NCBI GenBank assembly: GCA_022393335.1
Contig: JAJEKB010021243.1
Coordinates: 482,601-546,600, forward strand
From: Macrotrachela quadricornifera
Lineage: Eukaryota; Rotifera; Eurotatoria; Philodinida; Philodinidae
DNA length: 64,000 nt
Direction of reading: 5' to 3'
Position 1 is the first letter of the stretch; the number at the start of each line of letters is the position of its first letter. A model generated the notes under the pieces. The model was not told where the DNA came from, did not search any database, and worked only from the letters and a program-made list of their open reading frames with translations. The translations under genes were made by a program, and so were the position numbers. This document shows, piece after piece, positions 22,281 to 35,473 of the stretch.

Positions 22281-25165
22281 TTACAAATGTTCATAGTTAT
22301 TTCCGTTTTCACTGTTCGATTTGCGTCGGTGCCACTTCTTTTGAATTAGAAAAAAAGTCAAAATAATGACAGCTAGTGTTCCGATGCATACTCCAGCAAT
22401 TGACAGGCCCAACGTAATTTCTGGACTTTTTGATGTAGATGATGTTATTGCTATTTTGTCAAAAGGTATTGTTGTTGTTTCAGTCGATGGTATTGCTACT
22501 ATTCTATATGTCTGATCAAATTCTGTAGCATTGACGCGGTTCTTGGTTTGATTCCGCAGAGGGATCTCAAAAAATGGTGGTAGTACGATTGACGGCAGTT
22601 GGCGAATATTCTGAAATTTTTCAAATTTTAAACACACAAATAAAAGACAATCTTCCTCAATTGCACCCATTACATGTGCGCTATAACCATTTAAACATTC
22701 CTTTTTATTGATATCAGCTGCAATATTACCTTGGCTACATGAATATATACCACCATAGTGAGGTAAATCGTCAGTATCGGCAACGTGTTCACTCAAACAT
22801 ATAGTAAGATCGTTGTTCACGTGTACTTCTTTAAATGGTCCATTTGGACACTTTCGAGTGCCAGTTATTGGATTAACTTTTTGTGACGTGAATGAACCAC
22901 CATAAACGTAATCATTGGCGATTTTGAGAACGTCAGTCGATGATTTGTTTTGGTTTGTGTTATCATCACAACCATAAAAATTCAATTCTCGTACACCGAT
23001 TCCATCAACAACATCGTAGCAACATTTGAACCATCCAAACAATCCACAACGGTCACATTGTCGTCTGAATACATTTTCAGTTTGAGTTGATTTATGAAGG
23101 AGATATTTATTAAAATTCGGTGGGCATTCCTCTGTTTGTGTATAATAATTCGACATTTTATAATCATTACATTTTCTAAAATAGAAGATAATTAAATTGT
23201 ATTCTTCTTTTATATTAAGATTATCTACTATCATCAACTGAATGATATAAAACACATTACTAATTTGCGTGTACTTTATAAGGAAATGCCTTGACAACTA
23301 ACTCAAGATGCACTCCATGATATAAATGAAAATTCTCTAGAGATCTGTTAAACAGCTGTATCTTATCTAGTACGATAAATACTCTATCTTTATCAGCTAC
23401 TCGCTCGATGAACACAACAGATATACTGCAATCTTATTTGAATATAAACCATTAGACAAGGCTTAGATGAAGCCGGTACTCATATGGATTTTACACTGGT
23501 TAAACTGCTAGTACATCGATCAATTATCGCCAATTGCTGTTCCTTTCTCGGATTCCACAACAAATACTGTCACTTTTAATTAGCTAGGTGATATGAAACT
23601 GTACCTATATTCTCGAATAAGTTACCAGTTTACGAGTCAATAAAAATCGAACAGGTTTTTATTGGTATACCAATTGATTCATTTTGATCTAACCTTTTCA
23701 GGCTGGTATTAGGATTGATTTTCAAAAGCCTAGGCCGCTTCTATCTAAGAGAGTAGATATGCATCATTCTAAGTTTATCTCGACAGCCGAGGCCAGTTGA
23801 TTGAAACCGGTGCATACCTGCTTCAGATAGGTTTCTAAAGACTGACTTGAGGCAGAACTTATATAGGAAGTCTGGTGGTCAGTCGAATTTTGCGCTCACA
23901 ATTGACCAGAGTTAGCCTGGCAAACGCATAGATATCCCAAAAATAAAAACAAGAAAAAGTGGTTACGATACGTCACGATAATTTCAAAAGTGTTTATTGT
24001 GGCAGATGATCAGCGATAGTATACAATCAAAAATGACTTACTGAGTTAAGCGACTATCTTCAGTACACGTACGAAAAAATCCTCCGAATCGAGAATTCTC
24101 CTCTACCGGTGCACATGATCCATCTTCAACATTAGCAATCCAATCGAATGATGGTGAATGTCGGTTCATGCATCCTCTATAGACATTCATGTGAATATAT
24201 GTATCGATTGCTTGATTCAATTTTCTTCGTAGTTTTACTAATTGAATTTCCGATAATTCTGGAATTTTATCCGATTGAATAAAATGAGTTATATTTTCTA
24301 TCGCACGTCGGACAATAACTGGTGCAGAATCAATTGATGCTTGCCAGCTTTCTATGGATCCTTGTGATAGCGATAGCTTTCCACCTTTTGAATTAATTAT
24401 TTTCCGGGTGAAACTTTTTTTAACCGTATCGATGTTAGTATTACTACTTGTTGAACTAGAAGCAAAATTCGCCGATACACTAAATGTACCTAGAAAAGAT
24501 GCTTCTGCTGCAGCACGATAACTTGTTTTGTCTGTCTCTTGATCACTATAAATGGACTCCTTGATGAAATCCTCTTGTATAATAGAACCACCTAAGCTTA
24601 AACGGCTGCTATAGTGTGTACCGTACTTTCTCACGAAGAGTTGCGCTGCATAGGTGGCCATAGTTGATTGATCACTAGTTTGATATGCAGCAATATCAAT
24701 AAGATCGTTTTTTACCTGTGGATTTAATTGACATGTTGATTTGAGAATCACATCGTACATAATATAATCGATGTGATTTCGCAATGTTATAGTCTTCTCA
24801 TCTCCTTGTTGGGTTTTGGTTGTTTGGAATTCATGTGAATATGATCCACCTATTTTAAAACTCATAAAACTTGCACTGCCGCCAATAAACAAGTTTGACG
24901 AATGTTCACTGGTGCGAGCATCAAATACATCGATGACCGTCGAGCCTAATTCGACTTTATTTTGACGCACTGGTAGTACTTCAATACATTTTTGAAATTT
25001 TTCCGAATTGTTAAAGTTGGACACCTCAAAAATTGGATTCATATCCATAAATCTTAAATGGTCCCAGCCAAAACCGGGATAAATATCTGCCGTAAGCGAC
25101 TTAATGCCATCCCCTTGAACATGGAGAATAACAACGATTAAAATAAAAATTTTTTTATACATCAT
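22281..25165 (-). CDS. MPEG1: Perforin-2 / macrophage-expressed gene 1 protein (MACPF), 672 aa
   Basis: Two exons: 24042..25165 and 22281..23175; 2019 nt in frame across an 860-bp GT-AG intron. Perforin-2 is a membrane-anchored pore-forming immune effector, delivered to endosomes or phagosomes in animals. Visible parts: signal peptide (residues 1-18), GWDHLRFMDM near residue 34 as in MPEG1 N termini, and a MACPF domain with the diagnostic YGTHY at 181-185 and GGSASF/GGSYS Gly pairs. Exon 2 carries the Cys-rich P2-like region (CDRCGLFGWFKCC, HYGGIYSC), one transmembrane helix near residues 627-652 and a 20-residue basic tail (QKKWHRRKSN). Overall length and layout fit MPEG1. No breaks seen. 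The unusually long intron sets it apart from other genes here. Probable role: antibacterial defence. Confidence 0.88.
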
Positions 25166-25614
25166 CTTGATAGATCAACTTTTAATGTAACTATATTATA
25201 ACCTTTCTAGCTTGGTATATATATATGCAATTATAACGATGAATGTTGATTTTTACTCACTACATCTCTCATATTTTTATGATTACCACTTAGAGTGAGA
25301 GGGTGAAAGGATGAGATAACAGAGATGGAACAAATAGCAGTCACTCACTCACTGCGAGTCATTTACCATTCTATTGTTATACGATGCCATCTATGCGAAA
25401 GAAAATTCATTTTCATGGGGTAAGGATGAGGGTGAGGATGGGTGGCTTCTTTCTGACTCCTGTTCCATTTTGATGACCATATAGATAAGCAAAACTAAAA
25501 AATGATAATAACTATTCAAAGTTGGAAAACAAATTCCAACCCTTTTCAATTGTTTTTTGGGTACAAGTAATGGGTGACTCATAATAAATAAATGACAGAA
25601 CTTCGCATTTCATA
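25166..25614. other. Perforin-2 upstream region, no gene
   Basis: Contains the likely promoter of the minus-strand MPEG1-like gene. No specific element can be assigned. Confidence 0.4.
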
Positions 25615-25860
25615 TTTTAAACCATGAATACATTTTATTTAAAAAGACGAAATATATCGCACGATGCAGTGAAAAGATCTACAGTTTACACGAAAAAATT
25701 TGAGGTCGGGTAAGAATTTGAATGTGTCTGTGAGTCAAATAGACTACAATGCCTTTCAACTTTGCTGAATAATTCCATTAGGTGATCTGGAGAAATCAAC
25801 GAACTCAGCATAGTCGTAAGGTATCGTAGCCTGCTTGACTCGCGCACACCAAAATCGTCA
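25615..25860 (+). repeat. Dispersed repeat family R2, copy
   Basis: CACGATGCAGTGAAAAGATCTACAG...TGTGTCTGTGAGTCAAATAGAC...CCTTTCAACTTTGCTG...GCCTGCTTGACTC runs parallel to 21160-21470. Confidence 0.65.
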
Positions 25861-26597
25861 CTGAAAACTAGATAATTTTACTAACAGAAAAACTCTCAAT
25901 AAAGTCATCTTAGTTACAGATTGCAGGATGTATCTTATGAACAGAATTACTAATGGTAGTCAATCAATGTGTATAGTAGTGCTAAAAATAATTGTATAAC
26001 TGAAAGAATATTTTATTTTAACTAAAATTATAACATGTCTTTAGATCCATCAATATTTGTAAATTATACGTTTCAATTAATTAAGCTCACATTAATTAAT
26101 TCAAATAACTTTGATATTTGTAAGAAAATATCGACTAAATTTTATATTTGATTATTTTGAATGACATATCATGAAACTATGAATATCATAAAAACAAAAG
26201 TTTCGTGATCTTATTGATTGATACTTGATCAATCCTTTGTTTCTTTATAATTAAACCATATTTTTAACAAAAATAATTGAAAAAGATTGATAATGGCATT
26301 CTATTCATATAGAATATAGAATTTAATATTATAATTTTAATTTAAAAGCTTCAGAACAATATTTTGTATAAATGAAGGATATTATTATATGTATATGCAT
26401 CATGTTGTTTCAAGATTATTTTTATACTAAAACAAATTTTAAATCTTCATATGAGATTTGAAACATCATACACATCAAGAAAGACATATATATAACGAGA
26501 GTTACATATCTGATTGACACAAAAAACATCAATTTCTATGACAACAAAATTTTCTAGTGAATTATGAAAAAATATTTGTTTTTCTTTTTAAGTAAAG
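25861..26597. other. No supported gene
   Basis: AT-rich; nothing recognisable before the tRNA terminator. Confidence 0.5.
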
Positions 26598-26607
26598 AAA
26601 AAAAAAA
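26598..26607 (-). terminator. RNA polymerase III terminator of tRNA-Thr
   Basis: A run of A on the + strand is a T10 run on the minus strand, about 12 nt past the tRNA 3' end. Confidence 0.75.
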
Positions 26608-26619
26608 TTTTTTTTCTAT

Positions 26620-26691
26620 GCCCGAGGACAGAATTGAACTGTCGACCCCTGGTTTACTAGACCAGTGCTCTAGCCACTGAGCCACACGGGC
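26620..26691 (-). tRNA. tRNA-Thr (anticodon AGU)
   Basis: The 72-nt minus-strand cloverleaf has a 7-bp acceptor stem (GCCCGUG with CUCGGGC, one U-U mismatch), a D arm GCUCAGUGGCUAGAGC, anticodon stem CUGGU/ACCAG around loop CUAGUAA (anticodon AGU, + strand bases 26656-26658) and a T arm GACAG-UUCAAUU-CUGUC. No intron. The A-starting anticodon would be modified to inosine to read Thr ACN codons. It stands alone between the perforin-2 gene and OAT. Confidence 0.93.
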
Positions 26692-26930
26692 GTGCTTTTT
26701 ATGTGTTCTGTTCTTTATATCATTCTCTTCTTCTTACAATCATAGATCTGTTGGAATATAAAAAGGAATGTATTAAAATGTAATACATGTCCTTAATTAT
26801 GCTATTATTAAAGAATCAAAATATTGTGTACGACACAAAAACTGAGATTTATTGTTATATGAAATGCAAAAATAAAATCAGATCATAAAATATAAATAAA
26901 GGTCAAAAAAACCGGAGGAAAATGAGATCA

Positions 26931-28688
<1,758 letters not shown>

Positions 28689-28921
28689 CTAGAAATATAA
28701 TTTATTTTATTCTAAACCCTCGAAAACTTATGAACGAAATAAAAGGGTGTGTTTATTCATTCCTACATTTTAATCTACTTCTTTTCGAATCCAATGATTA
28801 TAAATATACAATAGATGTCACTAAAAATAATTTTTAAAAAATCTAACCAATCTTCAATAGAATCAGACAATGGTTGTCAAATTCATTGACGGAATAAATT
28901 AATTGATATCATACAAAGAAA
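28689..28921. promoter_or_regulatory. Shared divergent promoter region OAT / PEN-2
   Basis: 233 bp between two divergently oriented start codons; both promoters and 5' UTRs must fit here. No individual element assigned. Confidence 0.5.
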
Positions 28922-29294
28922 ATGGTTTCATTAGAAAGAAAATCACCTGAAGAACGTTTAAATATATGTCGAAAATATTATTTAGGTGGTTTTGCATTAT
29001 TACCATTACTTTGGCTTATTAATGTTATTTGGTTTTATAAACAAGCATTTAAAGTTGAATCATATCCTCAACAAGCACAAATTCGAAAATGTAAAAAAAT
29101 AAAAATGAATTTTTTTCTCAAAAAATAAAATTTATATATTTATTTTTCGTATAGATGTAATTCGAAGTGCAATTGGTACATTTATTTGGATTATTATTAT
29201 TATTATATGGAATGTTATGTTTCAAGTATATCGTACTAAAATGGGTCCTATTGGAGATTATTTAACATTTGTTGTTCCACGAGGATTTTATTAA
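28922..29294 (+). CDS. PSENEN: Gamma-secretase subunit PEN-2, 102 aa
   Basis: Two exons, 28922..29090 and 29155..29294. Presenilin enhancer 2 is the small membrane subunit needed for endoproteolysis and activity of presenilin in gamma-secretase. The sequence follows the family end to end: [20 protein letters not shown], the [12 protein letters not shown] hairpin, the second helix after [10 protein letters not shown], then [18 protein letters not shown] and a short C-terminal VVPRGFY. Length equals animal PEN-2 (about 101). DNAJC19 starts 128 bp downstream on the same strand. Confidence 0.95.
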
Positions 29295-29422
29295 ATTTTC
29301 TTTCTTTTTTTTTTATTTTGTTCGATGTGTAATTTTAATTTAATTAATTTTGTGTGAAAATTTTTTGCAGATAAAAAAAAAAAGAAAATAAATGATTATT
29401 GTTTTGTTCATTCTAGATTCTT

Positions 29423-30079
29423 ATGGTGAGCGAAAAAAATGATTCGATTAAAATAATATATTGATTATTTTATATAGAGTACCGCTATTGCTGTTGGAAT
29501 TGGTTTAGCAGTTGTTGGATTTACAGGTAAGAAATAATATTTATTAATTTAAATTTTTTTTGCTTTTTAAATTTATTTAAGGTCGATATCTTGCTCGACA
29601 TGGTAAAACAATTGCAGAAAATTTATCAAAAACAAGTGGCGTTCTTGCTGAAGGGCTTTCAGTAATAAATAGAAAAATTTATTTTATATTTTTATATTTA
29701 ATTTTATTTTAGTCGAAATATTATAAAGGTGGATTTGGTAAGAATTAGAAAATAATAATTAATCTTTCATAAAGTTTTTCAATATTAATATATAGATCCA
29801 AAAATGAATCGACGTGAAGCAGCACTTATATTAGGTGTTAGGTAATTTTGCTTATTTATTTATTTATTAAATTTTGAATTTTCATTTCAAGTCCAACAGC
29901 AAGTAAAACACGTATACGTGATGCATATAAACGATTAATTATTCTTAATCATCCTGATCGAGGTAAATATATTTAATTTTAAATAAAAAAATTTATATAT
30001 ATATGTGTTAGGTGGTTCACCATATATTGCTGCAAAGATTAATGAAGCAAAAGATTTTTTCGAAAGTGGTGCAAAATGA
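29423..30079 (+). CDS. DNAJC19: DNAJC19 / TIM14 (Pam18), 113 aa
   Basis: J-protein of the mitochondrial import motor, which stimulates mtHsp70 at the TIM23 channel. Seven exons: 29423..29425, 29478..29526, 29582..29661, 29713..29737, 29796..29841, 29892..29962 and 30012..30079; 342 nt. The first coding exon holds only the ATG. An N-terminal transmembrane segment ([20 protein letters not shown]) is followed by [20 protein letters not shown] and the J domain with HPD ([20 protein letters not shown]). Matches animal DNAJC19 closely in length and order. Introns 46-58 bp. Confidence 0.95.
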
Positions 30080-31070
30080 ACTATATTAAAAGTTTGATGG
30101 TTCTTTTTTTTTTTAGTAATCAATCAAATTTTTTTATTTGATTGACAAACAAAAAAAGATCATGTATTTTGTTTTTGTATTGGATAGATTTGTTTAAGAT
30201 AAAATTTTCAGAAAATTTTAAAATTCGATTTCATTTGTTTTTTTAAAACAAATATTATCATAAGAATTTCTAGAGTTGTATTTCCTAGTTTCTATCAACC
30301 AATAAGATTCTTTTAAAAAAATATATAACAAAATAGAATTGTTGTCAGGAAAAGTGATTCTTATTTTTTCCGGTCTCAAGAGTAAGAATTCAATCAAATA
30401 AAAATTTCTTTACAATAGTTTATATTAATAATAAAGCTATATACAATTCATTAAAATCTATTTTTTAATAATAAACAAAAATATTATCATTTATGTACTT
30501 TGTTCTTCCTTTTTTTTCTCTTTTCGAAGGTTAAAGTCTAATGTATATATTTTATTTATTAATTTGCTATATCAAATATCTATGGAATAATGTGTGAAAG
30601 TTTGTTGTTGTTATTTTCTTTTTTTTTTTTCTATATATAAGATAAATCACATGCAAAATAAAATTGCTATGTGCATACAATCATCTGTTGTTGCTTTTCA
30701 CTTGCTTGCAAATAAAAAGAAATAGAAAGAGGAAAAAAAATACGACGGCATGCAACTAAAGGGACCTTCCCTACTTGGATGCCCTCTCGTTCTCTTTTTT
30801 TTTTTACTACCAACCAGTTAGCGATACAAACTATGTCTTTTTTTCTCTTCTTTTTTTTTTTTTGTATTTCTCATTCTTTCAATGACTTCATTCTCATATG
30901 AAATAATCATGAAAAAAAAAAACACAAACGACTATACTCATAATGATTCTTATTTAAGATGACGTGTCAATTTATTGTAGTATTTTACATTTGAAAAATG
31001 TATATAAATATGTTATGTAAATGTTTTTAATAATTTTAGATAAGTTTTTTTTCTTTTTTCCTTTTTCATT
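30080..31070. other. Intergenic, pyrimidine-rich
   Basis: Contains the DNAJC19 3' end and the upstream region of the Rab gene. Several T/C-rich stretches (30610-30930). No gene or RNA recognised. Confidence 0.5.
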
Positions 31071-31864
31071 ATGACGATGAAACGTATTCAACCTGATTGG
31101 TCATTCAAAATTTTACTTATTGGTGATAGTGGTGTTGGAAAGACATGTTTAATGTTTCGATTTGCTGGTATAGAATTATTTTTTGAATTTTTATATTTTC
31201 TATATTGTTGTTGTTTTTTTCTATCTAATAGATAATATGTTTGCAGAATCTTTTACACCTACAATTGGTATTGATTTTAAAATAAAAACACTTCGTGTAA
31301 GAGATAAAACAGTTAAATTACAATTATGGGATACAGCTGGTCAAGAAAAATTTTTTAATATTACTAGATCTTATTATGTAAATCATTTTATTATTAATAT
31401 TTTAAATTAATTAATTCTTATTCTTTTTTTTGTAGCGTAATGCTGATGCAATAATTCTTGTTTATGATCGTACAGAAGCAAGTTCATTTCAAAATATATC
31501 TCGATGGATGAGAAATATTGATGAAAATGCACCTGATGATGTTGTTAGAATATTAGTTGGAAATAAAAGTGATCTTCATGATCGTCTTGTTATATCAACT
31601 CATGAAGGAAAATTATTAGCCGATAAATATCGTGTGGATTTTTTTGAAACAAGTGCAAAATCTGATACAAGTCCAACTGTATCAAAAATGTTTTATTTTT
31701 TAACAGAAAAATTACTTGATCAAAAACAAGAAGTTGCATTACGTGAACAACAATCATCATCAACACAACAAACAGGAAATATTAGTTTAATGAATAATCA
31801 AACAGAATCTACTTACGGAAAATTACTTGGTTGTTGTTCATCAACTAGGACTGTTGATGAATGA
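31071..31864 (+). CDS. Rab family small GTPase, 223 aa (Rab8/10-like)
   Basis: Three exons: 31071..31167, 31232..31377 and 31436..31864; 672 nt. Complete G-domain motifs: GDSGVGKT (18-25), switch [21 protein letters not shown] (66-72), NKSD (124-127) and TSAK (153-156). The switch I sequence is of the Rab1/8/10/13/35 group, so a role in vesicle traffic at the secretory or endosomal side is likely. The C-terminal hypervariable region is Gln/Ser-rich. It ends [13 protein letters not shown], with the Cys pair at 214-215, eight residues before the stop rather than at the terminus. Either prenylation is altered or a further splice form exists. The exact Rab subtype is not resolved. Confidence 0.88.
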
Positions 31865-32285
31865 AAATTTTCTATTTCCTCTCTCTCTTTTTTTTTCTTT
31901 TTCTTTGCTTCTTTCTATTCATTTGTCTTGTACATATATATACATAAAGATCTATATTATCAATGTTAATAGTCTAGCATTCTATGCTTTTCTCAAAATC
32001 AAAATGTATTGTCTTTTGGATATAATTTATTCAAATGCAATTTGTTATTTGTTTGAATGTCATCAAAAATATGAACGATAGACTGAATTATGACAAAATG
32101 ACAAGTTATTTTTAGTTATTGAATAACTCTTGAAGATTAACACAAATCATCCTAACAGTTAAGAGCTTAAAAATATATTTAGTGATAACCAAAAATTTTT
32201 TGCATGAATAAATAATAAAGTATTTTATCTTAACTTTTAATTTAAATCAAAAAAACATGGTTAATGAATTTGATCGGTACTAAAT
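31865..32285. other. Rab 3' flank, no gene
   Basis: T/C-rich 3' UTR-like sequence. The frame at 31827-32081 is a shadow running out of the Rab 3' end. Confidence 0.5.
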
Positions 32286-33240
32286 AAAGATTTGAACTCT
32301 TTTGGAAATAGATTCAAAGACAATCCATGAAGAACTCATGATAGTTTGAGGATTTAATACTCTATTATATTGATCAGTTGCAAGATGAACAAAACGTTTC
32401 CATGAAGAAATAGAAGATGATACTATTCAATTGATACAACAGATTATCAACAATGATCCACATTCAAGTTATAATAATAAGGTTCTATAGGTTTATCGCC
32501 CACTGGGACCGATCGTTGTTATTATTACTAATTTCCACATGCAGCCGGATTCTATCGTCTTTACTTTTTACAAACGGTAGTATTTACATCCGCTTCCGTT
32601 CAACATAGTGACTAACGATATAATCAGCACGAATGACTCATGTGAAATGAATCATTTGAAACACCTTAGTCGTTAGTGACTTGTCCAGAATCATTCCATG
32701 GATGATGCTACTGAAGTTTGAACACAGTACTTTGTAGATGCGTGACTTTTCTCATGACATAATTGAAAGAATTAACTATGACTATTTAAATATGAGAAAA
32801 GTTACATCACATTAGGAATCTCATCAACTGAACGAGTTTGATTTCGTTATGAAAATTTCGAAATTCTTTAAATCAAAATATTCTATTCTTATACATGCTG
32901 CTAATAAAGGTAAGACTATAGATTACAACTACTATATAAAAAATTGCCTCAAACCTGTTGTTAATGAAATATAAAGAAAAAGAAAGTCGTGCGATATGAA
33001 GTTGCTTTACGACAAATTATTTAATAGAAGAAGGCATCAATATAAAGTCACATTCATCATATTAACCGAGGCCTTCGTCATGTAATTAAACAAGTAAATG
33101 AAAATTTATTAATTATTCAGAAGAATAAAATTTTGTACAACTAACCATGATGACTATTTTGAACATAAATTTCGTCCGCTCTAGGCCCAAAATAATAGCT
33201 ATAGAATTAAATCCATCAAAAATTTTCATTATGTTTTTTG
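32286..33240 (+). pseudogene. Decayed mariner-like transposase, relic 2, interrupted by an insertion
   Basis: In broken plus-strand frames: SKTIHEEL, FNTLLY, SVAR-x-TKRFHEEIED and IQLIQQIINNDPHSSY (helix-turn-helix half) at about 32310-32475. Then MRKVT-like and RYENFEIL at about 32790-32865, and IHAANKGKTIDYNYYIKNCL with KPVVNEI and EEGINIKSHS from about 32895 to 33065. Several former Trp codons read TGA. The spacing between NDPHSSY and the next block is about 260 bp longer than expected, so a second sequence (about 32490-32780) seems inserted. A different mariner lineage from relic 1. Non-functional. Confidence 0.75.
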
Positions 33241-33911
33241 TAAATCCTTTACACTAAAAACTAAGAATAAAAGAATTATATATTGCTGGTCGTTCTAGAA
33301 AAATCTCTAAAGGGTATTATATAGTATTTATTGTAAAATTTGTTTGCTATGCAACACATTCTCTACATTTTATTATTTATACATTTGAAAAGAATAATAT
33401 TTGCATGAGAAAATAAAATTGATTTAAAAATTACATGTTAATACAGCATCTTTTTGATGTGATCTTTTGTTGCATATATTTTCTAGCTAAACTGCTCACT
33501 TTTTGTAGAATAGCGCTTTTATCTAGAGATGCAAATTAGTTGAAAAACATGACAATGTTGACACTTTCTCAGTTTTAACACCTTTTATGTCAAATATTAG
33601 ATTTTATCATATGTGACAATATGAAAACCATTGATATTCATCTATTCAATCGATATGTGTCATAATACAAATGCTTTATACCAGCATTTGAGAGACTTTA
33701 AAGAACGAAAGATTCTTTTTTTTAGAATATGAATCAAGTCAGATATAACTAAAGGTTTCTAATCTTGTTTTAATTTTACTGGTTCTATACTTAATTTAAA
33801 AAATAAGTGAATATTTGTTTCGTTTTTCTTTTCTCTATCCAAAAAAAATGTCATTTATTTAACAAACGAAATTTTTTTGAAATAAACATATACAGATGTT
33901 TTGAATATAAA
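33241..33911. other. No supported gene
   Basis: AT-rich. The in-frame extension of the next gene back to 33807 is not preferred as its start. Confidence 0.5.
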
Positions 33912-35276
33912 ATGTTATCTATTTATCCTTTAATCTCAAGAAATTATTTAAAATTTATTTATTTGATTAATTTTCTTATTTTATGTATTATATTTTATAT
34001 ATTAATAAATGAAAAATTAAATAAAAAAAATTCTAATATTAATCAAATAAATCCTGAAAATAATACTGAATTAATTATTAATCATATTAAAGATATTCCA
34101 ATATTTAATGAAACATTTATATTTAATATTCCAAATTGGATAAATCAATATAAAATTTCATATTTATTTAATTTTTATTGGTTACAAACAGGTGGATATA
34201 AATGGCATTTACAACAAATGATGAATTATAAATATATTCCATCAAATAAACAAATATATTCATATAATCAAACTTATATATTTAATTATATAAATCATCA
34301 TCCTGAATATGGTGTTATTATTGATACATCACCTGATCCATTTCAATCAATATTTTCATTATTACCATATACAAGTTCATCACTTAATGATATATGTATT
34401 CATTTAGAAATATTAAATACTTGGTATCCATGTTATACAAAATCTCATTTAATATATTCTTCAACTAATTTTAAACCATTATTTACTTATGCTTTATATA
34501 ATATAAATATTACGAATAATTTATTATCTTCTGAATATATTTATTATAATGAAATTATTTATTTATATGATTATAAATTTGAAATAATTAATGAAACATT
34601 TTTTATTCGAGAAATTTTACCACGAATAATTCGTTTATTAGCACTTGTACCAGAAACATCAAGATTTTTCTTACCTTATTTTAATTCTAATATACAATAT
34701 ATAAATCAATATATTGATATATTAATTCAACGTAATATATTAAATGATAAAAAACGTTTAATTAAATATAATTCAAAAAAAAATTATCATGCTCATATTA
34801 TGTATTCAACATCTTGTTTTCGTTCAGATTTAATTTTACTTCATAATATTTTAATCGAAAATCAAACATCTATACAACGTGAATTTATTTTAATTATTCG
34901 TACGAATCTTTCTGATAATAATTATAATCATATAATTGAAATAATTAATCAATTTGAATTATCTAATAATTATGAATATTTACATATTCATGAATATAAT
35001 GAAAATATTTATAATATAGAAATATTTAGTCAAGTATTTTCTAAAGCATTAATTGTTATTGGTATGCCAAGTCATATATTATCTCATATAGTTTGGTGTT
35101 TACCAGGTACACATATTATTGAAATAGGACAAAAATTAATGACAACTGATTATTATGAAATAAGTTTACAACTTAAATTTATTTATTGGTTAGCATTAAC
35201 AAATAAAACTAATCATATAGATATAAATGATTTTCGAAATTTAATGATGAAAGTTTTTACATATATTGATGTATGA
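33912..35276 (+). CDS. GT61-like type II membrane glycosyltransferase, single exon, 454 aa
   Basis: Open without introns. I chose the Met at 33912 because it immediately precedes the membrane anchor (YLKFIYLINFLILCIIFYIL, residues about 14-33); an upstream Met at 33807 adds an atypical 35 residues. The C-terminal part reads like a glycosyltransferase family 61 core: EFILIIRTN, a spacer, then FSQVFSKALIVIGMPSHI followed by LPGTHIIEIG. This matches the order 'Q-x-x-x-F-x-x-A..G..G/S-x-x-x-x..P-G-x-x-x-I-E'. The family's usual H-G-A-G-L-T-N is not conserved (MPSHILSHIVW), so activity is uncertain. Probable Golgi location. Codons are extremely A/T-biased. It converges on CDP-DAG synthase, 197 bp away. 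Lack of introns among intron-rich neighbours could mean retrocopy or transfer. Confidence 0.6.
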   Translation: MLSIYPLISRNYLKFIYLINFLILCIIFYILINEKLNKKNSNINQINPENNTELIINHIKDIPIFNETFIFNIPNWINQYKISYLFNFYWLQTGGYKWHLQQMMNYKYIPSNKQIYSYNQTYIFNYINHHPEYGVIIDTSPDPFQSIFSLLPYTSSSLNDICIHLEILNTWYPCYTKSHLIYSSTNFKPLFTYALYNINITNNLLSSEYIYYNEIIYLYDYKFEIINETFFIREILPRIIRLLALVPETSRFFLPYFNSNIQYINQYIDILIQRNILNDKKRLIKYNSKKNYHAHIMYSTSCFRSDLILLHNILIENQTSIQREFILIIRTNLSDNNYNHIIEIINQFELSNNYEYLHIHEYNENIYNIEIFSQVFSKALIVIGMPSHILSHIVWCLPGTHIIEIGQKLMTTDYYEISLQLKFIYWLALTNKTNHIDINDFRNLMMKVFTYIDV

Positions 35277-35473
35277 AATGAAAGTATTTATTTATATTTT
35301 TGTTCATGTTCTGGAAAGCACCAAAATCACAAAAATAAAAAAGCAAACAAAATAGAAAAGAAGAAAAATGAATGTAGGTATTATTTTGTTTTTATATACA
35401 TCAAAAAAAACAAAACAAAATGATTAACCAGATTGTTCATATTTAAAAACGGAAGACATATTGTTTTTTCTTT

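Noticed and set aside
22281..24037. Treating the two MACPF-region ORFs as separate genes
   Set aside because: GT-AG joining of 24042 to 23175 is in frame, and the two halves together match the MPEG1 layout.
26581..26700. CRISPR array or bacterial RNA near the tRNA
   Set aside because: Only a single tRNA with a pol III terminator; no repeat-spacer array anywhere in the window.
31183..31410. Independent 75-codon ORF
   Set aside because: It is exon 2 of the Rab gene with intron read-through at both ends.
33807..33911. Upstream start for the GT61-like protein
   Set aside because: The extension differs in composition and would push the membrane anchor away from the N terminus.
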